DNA of 64,000 nucleotides from SHLQ01 sp964451305 (GTDB lineage: Bacteria; Actinomycetota; Acidimicrobiia; Acidimicrobiales; SHLQ01): the NCBI GenBank assembly GCA_964451305.1, contig CAYVHV010000014.1:11022-75021 (forward strand), given 5' to 3'. The notes under the pieces are model-generated. The model saw only the letters and a program-made list of their open reading frames with translations, did not search any database and was not told the origin of the DNA. A program made the translations under genes and the position numbers. Of the stretch, positions 34,181 through 42,855 are shown piece by piece. Each line of letters starts with the position of its first letter. The stretch's first letter is position 1.

Positions 34181-36763
34181 CTAGGGGTCCGCGCTCGTCC
34201 AAATGTCGGTGAGTTGACCCCTGCTCGTGATGTCGAGCTTCCGGTATATCCGCTCGAGGTGTCGCCCGACGGTTCGAGCCGACAGGTACAGCGCCTCGCC
34301 GACCTCTCCATTTGAGCGGCCTTCAACGACGAGTTCGACCACCTCTGCCTCCCGTTCGGTGAGCACGGGAGTCATGGCTTCGTACAGGGGCGACATCGCG
34401 TTTGGATCTAACGCAGCGAATCGGTGGCTTCGGCGTTCGGCACGAAGCGCGTCGGAACTATTTCCTGATGCGAGCAGGAACCGCTGGGCGCCAGCAGCCA
34501 TGTCCCACGCAAGTCCGCGTGCGCCGTAGTGCTCGGCCGCGAGGCTCAACTCGGCGAGGCGGGCGCCGTCCTGAGCGAGATGAGCGGCAGCCTCGTCGGC
34601 ATAGAGCTGGGCGAGGCCCGGCCCAGCGGACTGACAAATCTCGGTAAGTCGTTCGACCGTACTTTCGGTTGCGGGATCGCCGAATGCGAACTCGTAGCGA
34701 AGCGCAAACAGCTCGGCGAGAGCGTCGCCTCGCCACCGTGCGGTATCGAGCGCTCGCTGGCGGAGAGCTTCGGACTCTTCTCCGTCGCGGCGCGCCGCCC
34801 TCGACGCGGCGAGACAGATCATCGCGCCAGCGAGGGCATAAACCGACGGCTCGGCCTTCTCGGCCATCTCCACCAAGTGTGCGGATCCGACGGTGAAGTC
34901 TTTCGCTCGGCTCTTGGCAAAGAGCTGGTAGCCGAACCCGAGAAGCTTTGAGGTACGTTCGGTCGATCGACGTTCGAGCTCGGTCATGTTGAACGCCGCG
35001 GTGAGCGCATCGCCGACGTTCAGCCCGATCGCATTAACGATGAGATCGACGAGCTCGAGTGACGTTGCGACGTCAGCGTCTCCAGATCCTGCGTATGCGA
35101 GCCGAAGGTCGGCATTACTCGATAGCGCTGCGTCGATCCCACGAGACCAGGCCTGAGCAAAGTGGGCTGTCTGGTTCATGCGAATTGTCGTGAATGCCAG
35201 GCTTGCTTCCATGGCGTAGTCGTTCAGCATCTCGTGGACAACGGGAATGTTGAGCATCATCCACGACAGAACCGACTGATCGAGACAAACCAGCTCTTTG
35301 GCTCTGGGGTCGAGTTCCTCAGTAAGCATCGTCCCGTGCGCTCGATAGAGCGGTTCGATGGGTTCAAAGAGTTCCTTGACCCGGAACTGCATTGCTCGTG
35401 CGATCTGATTTGCCCGACCTGTGGTCTTGTCTACGACCACACCCGCGAACTCGAGTGATTCCGCCGGGTCGCCCCGGTACTCAAACGATGCGTCGAGCCA
35501 CATCAGGTAAATCTCGTCGGCCTGAGCTGCTGAGGCAGACTCGACAGCCCGCTCGAAGAGTGCATCAGCCTTATCCCAATCGCGCACCATCGCGAATGCC
35601 ATTGCGGTTTGTGCCGCGACGATCGGGTCGCCGGTTTGGTCGAGGAGCGCAGAGCCGAGCTGCTGAATAACCGTTGGTTGGCGGGAGCGGGTAGCGGTCT
35701 GGAATGCAGAGCGGAGGGCATCTTCGTCTACTGGTTCGTCGGCCGCGAGGCGAAGCAAGGTCGTCTGGAAGCTGTCACCATCAGCGGCATCGATCGCGTC
35801 TGCGAGTTCAACGCGCAACCGTCGCAACGCATCTGGCGTCAAGCTGGCTGTCGCCGTCTCGCCAAAGAGCGGATGCGAGACGAAGAACTTCTCGTCTTTG
35901 ACGTTGCAGACGCGGCTATCGAGAAGGAGGCGCACGCCGTCATCGCCAGCGAGTCGGCTGATGACGTCAACTGGAGCCGATCCTCCGACCGCGATCAGTT
36001 CCAGGGCTCGGCGAGCAGCTGGATCGAGCGCGTGCACGTTTCGGCCGACGAGTTCGATCAGCTGGGGTGGCAGACCTGTAGGCGGGGTGATCGATGCTCC
36101 GGACTCGCTCGGAGTCAAACGATTGTTCAACATCGCGTCGACGAGCAGCTCACGAAGGAAGAGCGGGTGGCCAGCTGCAGTGTCCCAGAGCCATTGTTGG
36201 GTGTTGGCGTCGAGCTCGCCGACCATGAGCGACGCGAGCATTTCTTGGCTGGCCTGAGTCATGGGCGATACGCCGACTCGATCGAGAAGGCCGTCCTTCC
36301 ACAGCGATTCGGCCGCGGGCGAAACCGGATCGCTCGACCGGTGGGTCGCGAACACGAGGGCAAGTTCCGCTGCGGCGATGCGGTGAATGAGTGCCGCCGA
36401 CGCGTCATCGAGTCGTTGGATATCGTCGACGAGCATCGCGACGGTTCCGTTTCGCGCTCGGCGTGTAAGAGCGGACAACACGAGACGAGCAAGATCTCCT
36501 TCTTGGTCGAGGTCGACCAAGCCGAGGAGGGGAGCGAGGGGAATGTCGGCGGTTGCTTGTGCGCCGATGATCTCGATCACATCAAAGTCGTACGCCTCGA
36601 GGACGGCCTTGGTCTCGTCGAGCAGTCGGGTCTTGCCAACGCCTGCTGGTCCAGAGAAGAACAGGCCGCGAGCGTCGTTGACTGCTGATTCGATGAGCTG
36701 TCGTTCGTGGACGCGCCCGACTAGGGGCGTCGCACCAACCGTTATTCGTTCTTCGTTCCTCAC
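34181..36763 (-). CDS. Large LuxR-family regulator with AAA/NTPase domain (LAL type)
   Basis: Encodes about 860 residues from GTG 36763 with a GGGGG site 5 bases upstream; longer upstream extensions in frame lack a ribosome site. Walker A is GPAGVGKT (38-45) after TPLVGRVHERQL, and Walker B-like VAMLVDDIQRLD follows. The middle is a long TPR-like helical region. The C-terminus is a LuxR HTH (LTEREAEVVELVVEGRSNGE...TVGRHLERIYRKL). Such proteins are ATP-dependent activators responding to unknown inducers. It converges with the sigma gene region. Confidence 0.9.
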   Translation of the reverse strand: MRNEERITVGATPLVGRVHERQLIESAVNDARGLFFSGPAGVGKTRLLDETKAVLEAYDFDVIEIIGAQATADIPLAPLLGLVDLDQEGDLARLVLSALTRRARNGTVAMLVDDIQRLDDASAALIHRIAAAELALVFATHRSSDPVSPAAESLWKDGLLDRVGVSPMTQASQEMLASLMVGELDANTQQWLWDTAAGHPLFLRELLVDAMLNNRLTPSESGASITPPTGLPPQLIELVGRNVHALDPAARRALELIAVGGSAPVDVISRLAGDDGVRLLLDSRVCNVKDEKFFVSHPLFGETATASLTPDALRRLRVELADAIDAADGDSFQTTLLRLAADEPVDEDALRSAFQTATRSRQPTVIQQLGSALLDQTGDPIVAAQTAMAFAMVRDWDKADALFERAVESASAAQADEIYLMWLDASFEYRGDPAESLEFAGVVVDKTTGRANQIARAMQFRVKELFEPIEPLYRAHGTMLTEELDPRAKELVCLDQSVLSWMMLNIPVVHEMLNDYAMEASLAFTTIRMNQTAHFAQAWSRGIDAALSSNADLRLAYAGSGDADVATSLELVDLIVNAIGLNVGDALTAAFNMTELERRSTERTSKLLGFGYQLFAKSRAKDFTVGSAHLVEMAEKAEPSVYALAGAMICLAASRAARRDGEESEALRQRALDTARWRGDALAELFALRYEFAFGDPATESTVERLTEICQSAGPGLAQLYADEAAAHLAQDGARLAELSLAAEHYGARGLAWDMAAGAQRFLLASGNSSDALRAERRSHRFAALDPNAMSPLYEAMTPVLTEREAEVVELVVEGRSNGEVGEALYLSARTVGRHLERIYRKLDITSRGQLTDIWTSADP

Positions 36764-36984
36764 CTCGACCCCCGCAGCGGCAAGAATAGAAAACACGACC
36801 CGCACTGAGCGAACCGAGTGGCACGAATTAACAAACTCTCCACAATTCGAAACGACCTGGTCGACGTGAAGATCTACAGACGGCTGCTGTTCGTTGGTTG
36901 GGTAACGCAATCGCGTATGGTTCACTGGACGGCGGTCAGCGGCACGGCGCATCTTTTGGCGCCGGCCATGGAAACGAGGAAGCA

Positions 36985-37464
36985 ATGGAATCTAAACCAA
37001 CGACCGGCGAAGGCGAACCCGACGACGCAGCGGAAGCTCCCGACGCTTCAGAGGACTCAACGCCCAAAGGCCCTGCCCTTGAAGAAACCGAATTCTCCAA
37101 GGTGTTGGACGAGGCGAAAGAAAAGAACGACTTCAACATTGTCTGGGAGCCCTTCGTAAACACCCGCTTTCACGTTCCCGTCGAGGCTCGTTCAGGGCCC
37201 GACGACACGTCTCCGGTCAAGCCGCTCGTGAGGACTCGTCCGGATTTCCTCGAGGGTGAACCAACCTTGTTGGTTTCCGAGCACATTCCTCTCCTCGCAG
37301 GAAAGAACCAGCACGAGATCGCGACGATTGAAATGTTCGGCGTGCAGATCGCAGAGATCTTGCCAGCGACGATCAACATGATCATCCTCGGCCCCAAGGG
37401 TGCGTTCGTGGTGCCGAAAGAGAAGGTTCAGTGGCTCCGCGAGAGTATTCAGCGCCCGGAGTAG
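36985..37464 (+). CDS. Hypothetical acidic protein
   Basis: Encodes 159 residues from ATG 36985 with GAGGA 5 bases upstream; an upstream in-frame start at 36898 is less likely. The N-terminal about 45 residues are acidic and disordered (ESKPTTGEGEPDDAAEAPDASE). The rest has a compact alpha/beta pattern ending in ILGPKGAFVVPKEKVQWLRESIQ. No signal or membrane segment. No family is recognised. It is divergent from the LuxR-type regulator gene. Confidence 0.6.
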   Translation: MESKPTTGEGEPDDAAEAPDASEDSTPKGPALEETEFSKVLDEAKEKNDFNIVWEPFVNTRFHVPVEARSGPDDTSPVKPLVRTRPDFLEGEPTLLVSEHIPLLAGKNQHEIATIEMFGVQIAEILPATINMIILGPKGAFVVPKEKVQWLRESIQRPE

Positions 37465-37500
37465 CGGGCAGCGCAGGCTAGGTCGGGTCGATCGAGGTTG

Positions 37501-37944
37501 TTACGAGTCGGAACCGATGGCGTCTGCGGCGAGTAGTTCGTTGGTCGTCCGGTGTTGGGCGGGCATCCAGTCGACGTGATCGAGTTCGAATTCGATCACC
37601 GCAGGAAATTGCACGTCGTGTACGTCGATCGCGAGAAGTGTCATCGTCTCGGCAGCGACCTTCTCTCTCGATGGCCATCGCGCTGGAATGTTCATCCCGG
37701 CGAGGTGCTCGTAGCCCTCGACGATCTCGTCGAGTCCAAGGCCCGCTGTTGTGGCTCTGGTGCTCGCGGAACTTTCCAAGCGAAGCGTCCCGTCGGGAAG
37801 TGTCTTGAGCTGGACGAACTGCATTGGGGTCATCGACACGATGCAGTACGCATCGGGTGTTTGTGAGACGTGCGAGATGGCCTCATCGAGGATCTCTAAC
37901 AGATGCCATGCGCTATCGACTCGTACCGCCCGCTGACTGAACAT
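37501..37944 (-). CDS. Hypothetical protein
   Basis: Encodes about 147 residues from ATG 37944; a TTG at 37965 would add seven. It has an alternating strand/helix pattern (AYCIVSMTPMQFVQLKTLPDGTLRLE ... VAAETMTLLAIDVHDVQFPAVIEFELD) and no membrane segment. No family is recognised. Ends 36 bases from the convergent preceding gene. Confidence 0.5.
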   Translation of the reverse strand: MFSQRAVRVDSAWHLLEILDEAISHVSQTPDAYCIVSMTPMQFVQLKTLPDGTLRLESSASTRATTAGLGLDEIVEGYEHLAGMNIPARWPSREKVAAETMTLLAIDVHDVQFPAVIEFELDHVDWMPAQHRTTNELLAADAIGSDS

Positions 37945-38079
37945 GCAATGATTCAATCCGCTCAACGCGCCGTGTTCAAGGACCTTCCACAGACATTGAG
38001 CAGCTGTTCACATCAGCAATGACCCGTCGCTCGCCCGAAGTTTGGTCAGAGTGGGACCGATCTCAGAGCTGGATGCGCT

Positions 38080-38095
38080 GAACGTCAGGACGTTC
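38080..38095. promoter_or_regulatory. Short perfect inverted repeat between two minus-strand genes
   Basis: GAACGTC and GACGTTC are separated by AG. It lies 11 bases beyond the stop of the DUF1524-like gene and 136 bases before the next minus-strand start. It could be a terminator stem without T-run or an operator. It does not match the actinobacterial LexA box (GAAC-N4-GTTC). Confidence 0.3.
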
Positions 38096-38106
38096 GTGGA
38101 CTTCGA

Positions 38107-39219
38107 TTAGCCGTTCGATATGTCGATCTCGGCCAATGGGTCACAGGTGTCGAGCATCTCGCTCAACGCAATAACTTCGGACTCGGTAAAGGCGAGTGAC
38201 CAGCGGTGCTTGATCGATACCCAGTCGACGCCATATCGGCACCATGCGCTTTCGAGCGGTGGGCGCCAGAGGTCGGGGCCTTGGCTGCCCTTCAACCCAT
38301 GTAGCTCAGTGCCTACCGCAGCGAGGGTTGCTGGGAATTCGGTGTCGGTTGCAAAGGCCCGCATCTCAGTAGGACTCCACGCCGAACCTCCGGCTTGATG
38401 GGCAGCGAGGAGCGGCACGACGTGGGAAATGGTGAGATCGTCTGCACTGGTGTACTCGGTGCCGTCGTACGGATCTAGCCATCGACCGGAGATCACGCGA
38501 CACCCGGATTCATCGAGCACAGGGTCGTCGAGCGACTCGTCGATCAGCACCTCGTCTCGGTCTGATTGGCAGTCGCCATCTGAGTCGGGCCAAGCGCCGC
38601 CCGTGTAGCTGTCTCGGGCGAAATCAGCTACGCCGACGAACGACGCCACGACGTCGGCTTCGGCGAGCTGCACAAAGACATCTGCAAGTTCTCGGTCTTC
38701 GACCGCGCCGAGGACTTCTACAGCGATGGTCGTGGTCGTGGGGGTGGTCGTGGTCGGCGCCGTCGTCGATGATTCTGTTGTTGGTGCGGTGGTCGTTGGC
38801 ACGGTTGTCGTCTGTTCGACGTCGGTCGTGGTGGTGGCCTCGATTGCGACGTCGACGGTGTCATCGTCGTTACCGATGAACGTGACGGCAAGGACGACCG
38901 CACCGATCAATGCCGCGGGAGCGAGGACACGTCGTTTGAGCGTTCGCGTGGTCGCTGTTCGTTTCGCTCGTGCCTCGAGAGATGCGACCTGTTGCCACAG
39001 TTGTTCATCGCGCGACGGGTTGAGTGAGGCGATGACGACGGGTTCATAGGGTGCGGTGTCGGGAGCGCTCGGTTCAGGCGATGATGGTTCTTCGGTGGTC
39101 AGGTTGAACGTAAACGGGCCATCCTCTGCAGGGTCGACCACATGCTCGGGAGGAGGCGACGGGGTCGGTTCTGCAGGCGGTGGTTCGCCGAAGAGAATTT
39201 CGTATTCTTCGGGGGTCAT
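38107..39219 (-). CDS. Membrane-anchored DUF1524 (HNH-like) nuclease family protein
   Basis: Encodes 370 residues. Residues about 1-95 are Pro/Glu-rich and cytoplasmic. A membrane helix (VLAPAALIGAVVLAVTFIG) is around 103-121. A Thr-rich linker spans about 130-165. The exterior domain (about 170-365) carries the DUF1524 pattern: GRWLDPYDG, SHVVPLLAAHQAGGSAW, PDLWRPP, CRYGVDWVSIKHRW. In family members the His is normally preceded by Asp (DHVVPL); here it is Ser. It may be a surface nuclease or an inactivated relative. Confidence 0.72.
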   Translation of the reverse strand: MTPEEYEILFGEPPPAEPTPSPPPEHVVDPAEDGPFTFNLTTEEPSSPEPSAPDTAPYEPVVIASLNPSRDEQLWQQVASLEARAKRTATTRTLKRRVLAPAALIGAVVLAVTFIGNDDDTVDVAIEATTTTDVEQTTTVPTTTAPTTESSTTAPTTTTPTTTTIAVEVLGAVEDRELADVFVQLAEADVVASFVGVADFARDSYTGGAWPDSDGDCQSDRDEVLIDESLDDPVLDESGCRVISGRWLDPYDGTEYTSADDLTISHVVPLLAAHQAGGSAWSPTEMRAFATDTEFPATLAAVGTELHGLKGSQGPDLWRPPLESAWCRYGVDWVSIKHRWSLAFTESEVIALSEMLDTCDPLAEIDISNG

Positions 39220-39335
39220 GACGCTCCAGCTCTACTGCTCGACGCTGATATCACCCGACTTTGGTATCACATGACATACCGGCGTTATTGGACCATCGTC
39301 GGAACATCGAAAGCTCCACGATGTGATCGGCTCGC

Positions 39336-40379
39336 CTAGAAGCTGCTGATGATTCGAGATGCGATCTTCCCGGCGCGAGCGAGGGCCCCATCGATGTGGC
39401 CTGGGTTCACCGGTGAGGTCTCCGTCGACGCCCAGTGCAGCCGTCCTTCGAGCACGGGCGTATCCCACGCCGGGTGTCCGTACGTCCCGTAGTCGCGGAG
39501 CAGCTCGACCAATGGGGGAGATGTGTGTTTCTCAGCCCTCCAGTCTGCGATATGAACCGATGTCGTCGCAGCGGCCTCCGGACCAAACATCTCGACGAGC
39601 TGGGCGGTGACGTCGCTTTCGGTTGGCGTGGGCGAGTCTGGGCGTGTCATCGGAGCGAATCCGAAGAGCGCTGCTGGTTGGCCCCCGGATCCGCTCATAT
39701 CGTGCAACTCTCGTAGAGGTCCGACATGGCTGATCGCAGCGCCAGCGAAGCCCTGGTCGCGCCAGAACGCCGTTGGGTATGACACGACAACCTTGACGAC
39801 ACTGCCCATCCAGACCGGTGTCTGTCGAGCGAGCTCACTCAATGCATCGGGTAGCGGCGGGTCGATGCTGATCGAGTGCGCGGCGAGAGCCGGTGGCACG
39901 GCAATGACGACATGGTGCGCGTCGAGCGAGCTGCTGGCCGTCGACACTCTCAACGCCTCAGGGGTCGCGACGATCGCGTCGACGACCGAGCGCACCTGAA
40001 GCACTCCATCTGGTAATCGTGCAGCGAGACGAGTCGCCAACTGTTGGGCTCCGTTACTGAATCGGCCAGCGGGCACGTCGATGGGGTTGCCGTCGATTCG
40101 GCGACTGCCCGCAGGGTCGTGATAGATCGCGTCCCCGGCGAGGTGTTGTTGATGGGTCTCGATCCCGAGCTCGGAAATGAGCGAGGTGATGTGCTTCTCG
40201 TTCGCCCAGAACCACGTAGCACCAAGATCGAGAGCCCCCGAGTTCTGGTCGACGGATCGGAGCCGGCCCCCAACTCGGTCTCGGGCTTCGAGCACGGCGA
40301 CGGAACGGCCCGCTGCGTTGAGTAGTCCCGCGGTTCGTAGGCCAGATACCCCGGCCCCAATGACGATGGCATCGAGCAT
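39336..40379 (-). CDS. Flavin-containing monoamine oxidase-like protein
   Basis: Encodes 347 residues. The N-terminal FAD motif is VIGAGVSGLRTAGLLNAAG followed by VLEARDRVGGRL, the second conserved piece is GALDLGATWFW, and the C-terminal piece GRLHWASTETSPVNPGHIDGALARAG closes the FAD site. It is somewhat short for the family (about 420-450), with reductions in the substrate domain. It oxidises an unknown amine; it starts 33 bases from a divergent lipoprotein gene. Confidence 0.87.
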   Translation of the reverse strand: MLDAIVIGAGVSGLRTAGLLNAAGRSVAVLEARDRVGGRLRSVDQNSGALDLGATWFWANEKHITSLISELGIETHQQHLAGDAIYHDPAGSRRIDGNPIDVPAGRFSNGAQQLATRLAARLPDGVLQVRSVVDAIVATPEALRVSTASSSLDAHHVVIAVPPALAAHSISIDPPLPDALSELARQTPVWMGSVVKVVVSYPTAFWRDQGFAGAAISHVGPLRELHDMSGSGGQPAALFGFAPMTRPDSPTPTESDVTAQLVEMFGPEAAATTSVHIADWRAEKHTSPPLVELLRDYGTYGHPAWDTPVLEGRLHWASTETSPVNPGHIDGALARAGKIASRIISSF

Positions 40380-40412
40380 GCTTCAGGATAGGTCGGCACT
40401 AAGGTTCCTACG

Positions 40413-41336
40413 ATGGAACGACCGATGGGCTGGCACCGATGTGCGCTGCTCACCGTGAGTACCGGCGTTCTTCTCGCAGCGTGTTCTTCGAGCGGCGCAG
40501 TTAGTGATTTCCGTTCGTCGCAGGACAGGCCAGATGTTGCCTTCATTCGTGATGGGACCCAGCTCGTCATCGATGGTGGGTCAGCTGCTGACCGGCTGGT
40601 GTGGGATCTTGCAAACGAATCGCTCATCGGTAGCCCTACGGTGATCGAATCGATCGAGCCGATCACCGCTGGCGAGGTTTTCGTTGGTGTGTGTTGCGAG
40701 CCGACGGCAGGGCGCCAACTCATCGTGGATCTCGACGATGGGTCGTTCGAGATCTTTCCGCTGACGGTGCGGTTCCCATCGGTGGGGGAAGGCGAGCGCA
40801 GGTCGGTGGTCTCGGGTGGTGCAACGATCGCAGCAGATGACCTCGGCGCGTTCCTGGCATACGAAAATGGCGTTGGAGTTGTCGCTCGCGGTTCGCAAAT
40901 CAGAGACGAGCAAGCGTCGAGGGTCTTTCGTCCGGTGGCGGTGGTCGAAGAGCGCGTGGTTTTCATCGACGGTAGCGACGACCAGGCTGGAGAATTGGTA
41001 GCCACCGACCTCGAAGGTGTGGTGGTCGCTTCAGCCTCGTTAGAAGGGGTGCGCCTCGTCGACTACGACCCGCTCAATGATGTCGTGGTGGCCATCGTCG
41101 GCGGCGAAGAACTCGCGAATGGCGAGATGGTTCTTCTGCGACCTGAGACGCTGGACGAAATGGGCCGCTGGGATTTGCCTGAGCCGGTCATATCGATCGA
41201 CGCCAGAGAGGGATGGGCGCTGTTCACCATGGAGACCGGGTCGGTGACCACGACGCGGCTCCGCGATCTTGGACGTCCCGATGCGATCGAGGTGCTCGTC
41301 GACTCTGGAGCGACCGAAGCGACGTTTCTGCGGTAG
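40413..41336 (+). CDS. Putative lipoprotein, beta-propeller-like
   Basis: Encodes 307 residues. The signal peptide ends in lipobox LLAAC with Cys24. The mature part is a series of short strands (VAFIRDGTQLVIDGG, VDLDDGSFEIFPL, LVATDLEGVVVASASLEG, VLLRPETLDEMGRWDL) that read like propeller blades. No catalytic residues are recognised. TAAGGT lies 7 bases before the ATG. Confidence 0.65.
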   Translation: MERPMGWHRCALLTVSTGVLLAACSSSGAVSDFRSSQDRPDVAFIRDGTQLVIDGGSAADRLVWDLANESLIGSPTVIESIEPITAGEVFVGVCCEPTAGRQLIVDLDDGSFEIFPLTVRFPSVGEGERRSVVSGGATIAADDLGAFLAYENGVGVVARGSQIRDEQASRVFRPVAVVEERVVFIDGSDDQAGELVATDLEGVVVASASLEGVRLVDYDPLNDVVVAIVGGEELANGEMVLLRPETLDEMGRWDLPEPVISIDAREGWALFTMETGSVTTTRLRDLGRPDAIEVLVDSGATEATFLR

Positions 41337-41380
41337 CCGCTCGGCACTCTGCCACCGGCACGATCGTCTCGACGGCGTGG

Positions 41381-42775
41381 TTAACGAAGCGTGTCAGCCG
41401 TCTGAGTAACCGATTCGAGAAAGCGATCGATCTGCTCTGTGGTCGTTGGCGCGGACACGGCGAGGCGAATGACATTCTGGCCATCGACGATGGCGTGACC
41501 GACCATCGCCAGTTCGTTCTCGTATAACGCGTCGCAGATGGCGGGCGGTTCGACGCCATCGACGGTGAAGGTCACGTTGATCGACTCCGGTTGTTTCATG
41601 AGTGTGAGCCCGGGGAGCTCTTCGATCCTCGCCGCCGCGTACGCCGCCATCGCAACCATGTTGTCGATACGAGCTTCGTAACCGTCGTTGCCGAGGTACT
41701 TCCAGGCCGCCCATACCTTGAGCGCATCGTTTCGGCGCCCACACTGCATCGATGTGATGCCCGGGTCGAGCAACGGTTTGCCATCTTGGAAGAGGTAATC
41801 GGCGCGCTCAGCAAGGTGCTTTGCCAAGAGACCGCGGTCTTTGAACAAGCAGACCGATGACGTCAGCGGAACTCCCATCAATTTGTGGGAATCCCACGTG
41901 AAACTGTCCACCTCTTCTAGGCCGGCGAGGAGATGTCGATGCTTTGCGCTCAACAACAGGGAGCCGCCCATCGCGCCGTCGACGTGGACCCACATGCCGT
42001 GCTCTCGGGCGATGGCGGTGAGTTCAGGAATCGAGTCGAACGCGCCGAGCACGGTGGTGCCTGCGGTGAGGTTGACGAAGAACGGCTTGTATCCGTTCGC
42101 GAGATCTTTCTCGATCTGAGTTGCGAAGTCCACCGGATCGATCCGGCCGGCCGAGTTGGTCGCAACCGTCTTGAGGTTGTTGCGTCCAAGGCCGCTCAAA
42201 AATGCGTTCTTTCGCACTGAGTAGTGGCCGAGGTCAGAGGTGTAGGCAATGGGACGTTCAGAGTGTGGTCGACCGTCTTCGGTCTCGGGGAAGTGCTCTT
42301 CACGGGCGACGATCATGGCAAGCATGTTCGACAGCGAACCGCCGGGGGTGAACGTGCCCTCACCATTTTCGAAACCGGTGAATTCGAGCATCTGGTCCAT
42401 GACTGTGCGCTCGATCAACACCTGTGCTCCGGCGACCTTGTAGGTGTACATCGAATTGTTGAGGAACGCCGCAAACATCTCTGCGATCGCGGCGGCTTCG
42501 ATCCGTCCGCCGAACAGCTGGTTGAAGAACTGCTCGGTCGAAGTGACCGGCGTTGCCTTGCCCACATCGACGAGTGCATCGACGAGGTCGCCGATAGGAA
42601 GGCCAGCGTCAGCGAATTCGAGCGGGAGCTCCGCCGTTAGCACCTCTGGGTCCGGGGACTTGCGGACTGGTCGAACACGTTCGTGTTCGATGAGTTCTTG
42701 GAGCCCATCGAAGAAGGCGGTCCAGCTCTGTTCAACTTCGTCTTGCGGGTTTGGAGTGTGCTCTTGGCTGCTCAC
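41381..42775 (-). CDS. Group II PLP-dependent decarboxylase (glutamate/tyrosine/cysteine-sulfinate type)
   Basis: Encodes about 464 residues from GTG 42775 (VSSQEHTPNPQDE). Seen: FTPGGSLSNMLAMIVAREE, HYSVRKNAFLSGLG, the PLP Asp in VHVDGAMGGSLL and the PLP Lys in DSHKLMGVP. This is the fold-type I decarboxylase family that makes amines such as GABA, tyramine or hypotaurine. The specificity is not readable. The nearby amine oxidase could act on its product, which is a speculative link. Confidence 0.87.
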   Translation of the reverse strand: MSSQEHTPNPQDEVEQSWTAFFDGLQELIEHERVRPVRKSPDPEVLTAELPLEFADAGLPIGDLVDALVDVGKATPVTSTEQFFNQLFGGRIEAAAIAEMFAAFLNNSMYTYKVAGAQVLIERTVMDQMLEFTGFENGEGTFTPGGSLSNMLAMIVAREEHFPETEDGRPHSERPIAYTSDLGHYSVRKNAFLSGLGRNNLKTVATNSAGRIDPVDFATQIEKDLANGYKPFFVNLTAGTTVLGAFDSIPELTAIAREHGMWVHVDGAMGGSLLLSAKHRHLLAGLEEVDSFTWDSHKLMGVPLTSSVCLFKDRGLLAKHLAERADYLFQDGKPLLDPGITSMQCGRRNDALKVWAAWKYLGNDGYEARIDNMVAMAAYAAARIEELPGLTLMKQPESINVTFTVDGVEPPAICDALYENELAMVGHAIVDGQNVIRLAVSAPTTTEQIDRFLESVTQTADTLR

Positions 42776-42855
42776 CGAGTTCCAATCGTTGTATCGGACT
42801 GGTTTGAGGTTATCTCCGGGATACCCCACCCAATGGATCACCCGATCGCCGAAGG

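Noticed and set aside
35609..36688. 359-codon plus-strand frame
   Set aside because: Shadow of the LuxR-type regulator; the opposite strand encodes Walker A and LuxR HTH motifs.
38080..38095. LexA (SOS) box
   Set aside because: GAAC and GTTC are separated by 8 rather than 4 bases, so it does not fit the actinobacterial consensus.
38718..38903. Short Thr/Pro/Arg-rich repeats suggestive of a CRISPR or satellite
   Set aside because: They are codon repeats of the Thr-rich linker in the DUF1524-like protein; no regular repeat-spacer structure exists.
39950..41005. 351-codon minus-strand frame spanning two divergent genes
   Set aside because: It crosses the amine oxidase and lipoprotein genes, both of which have clear family features, and is low in complexity.
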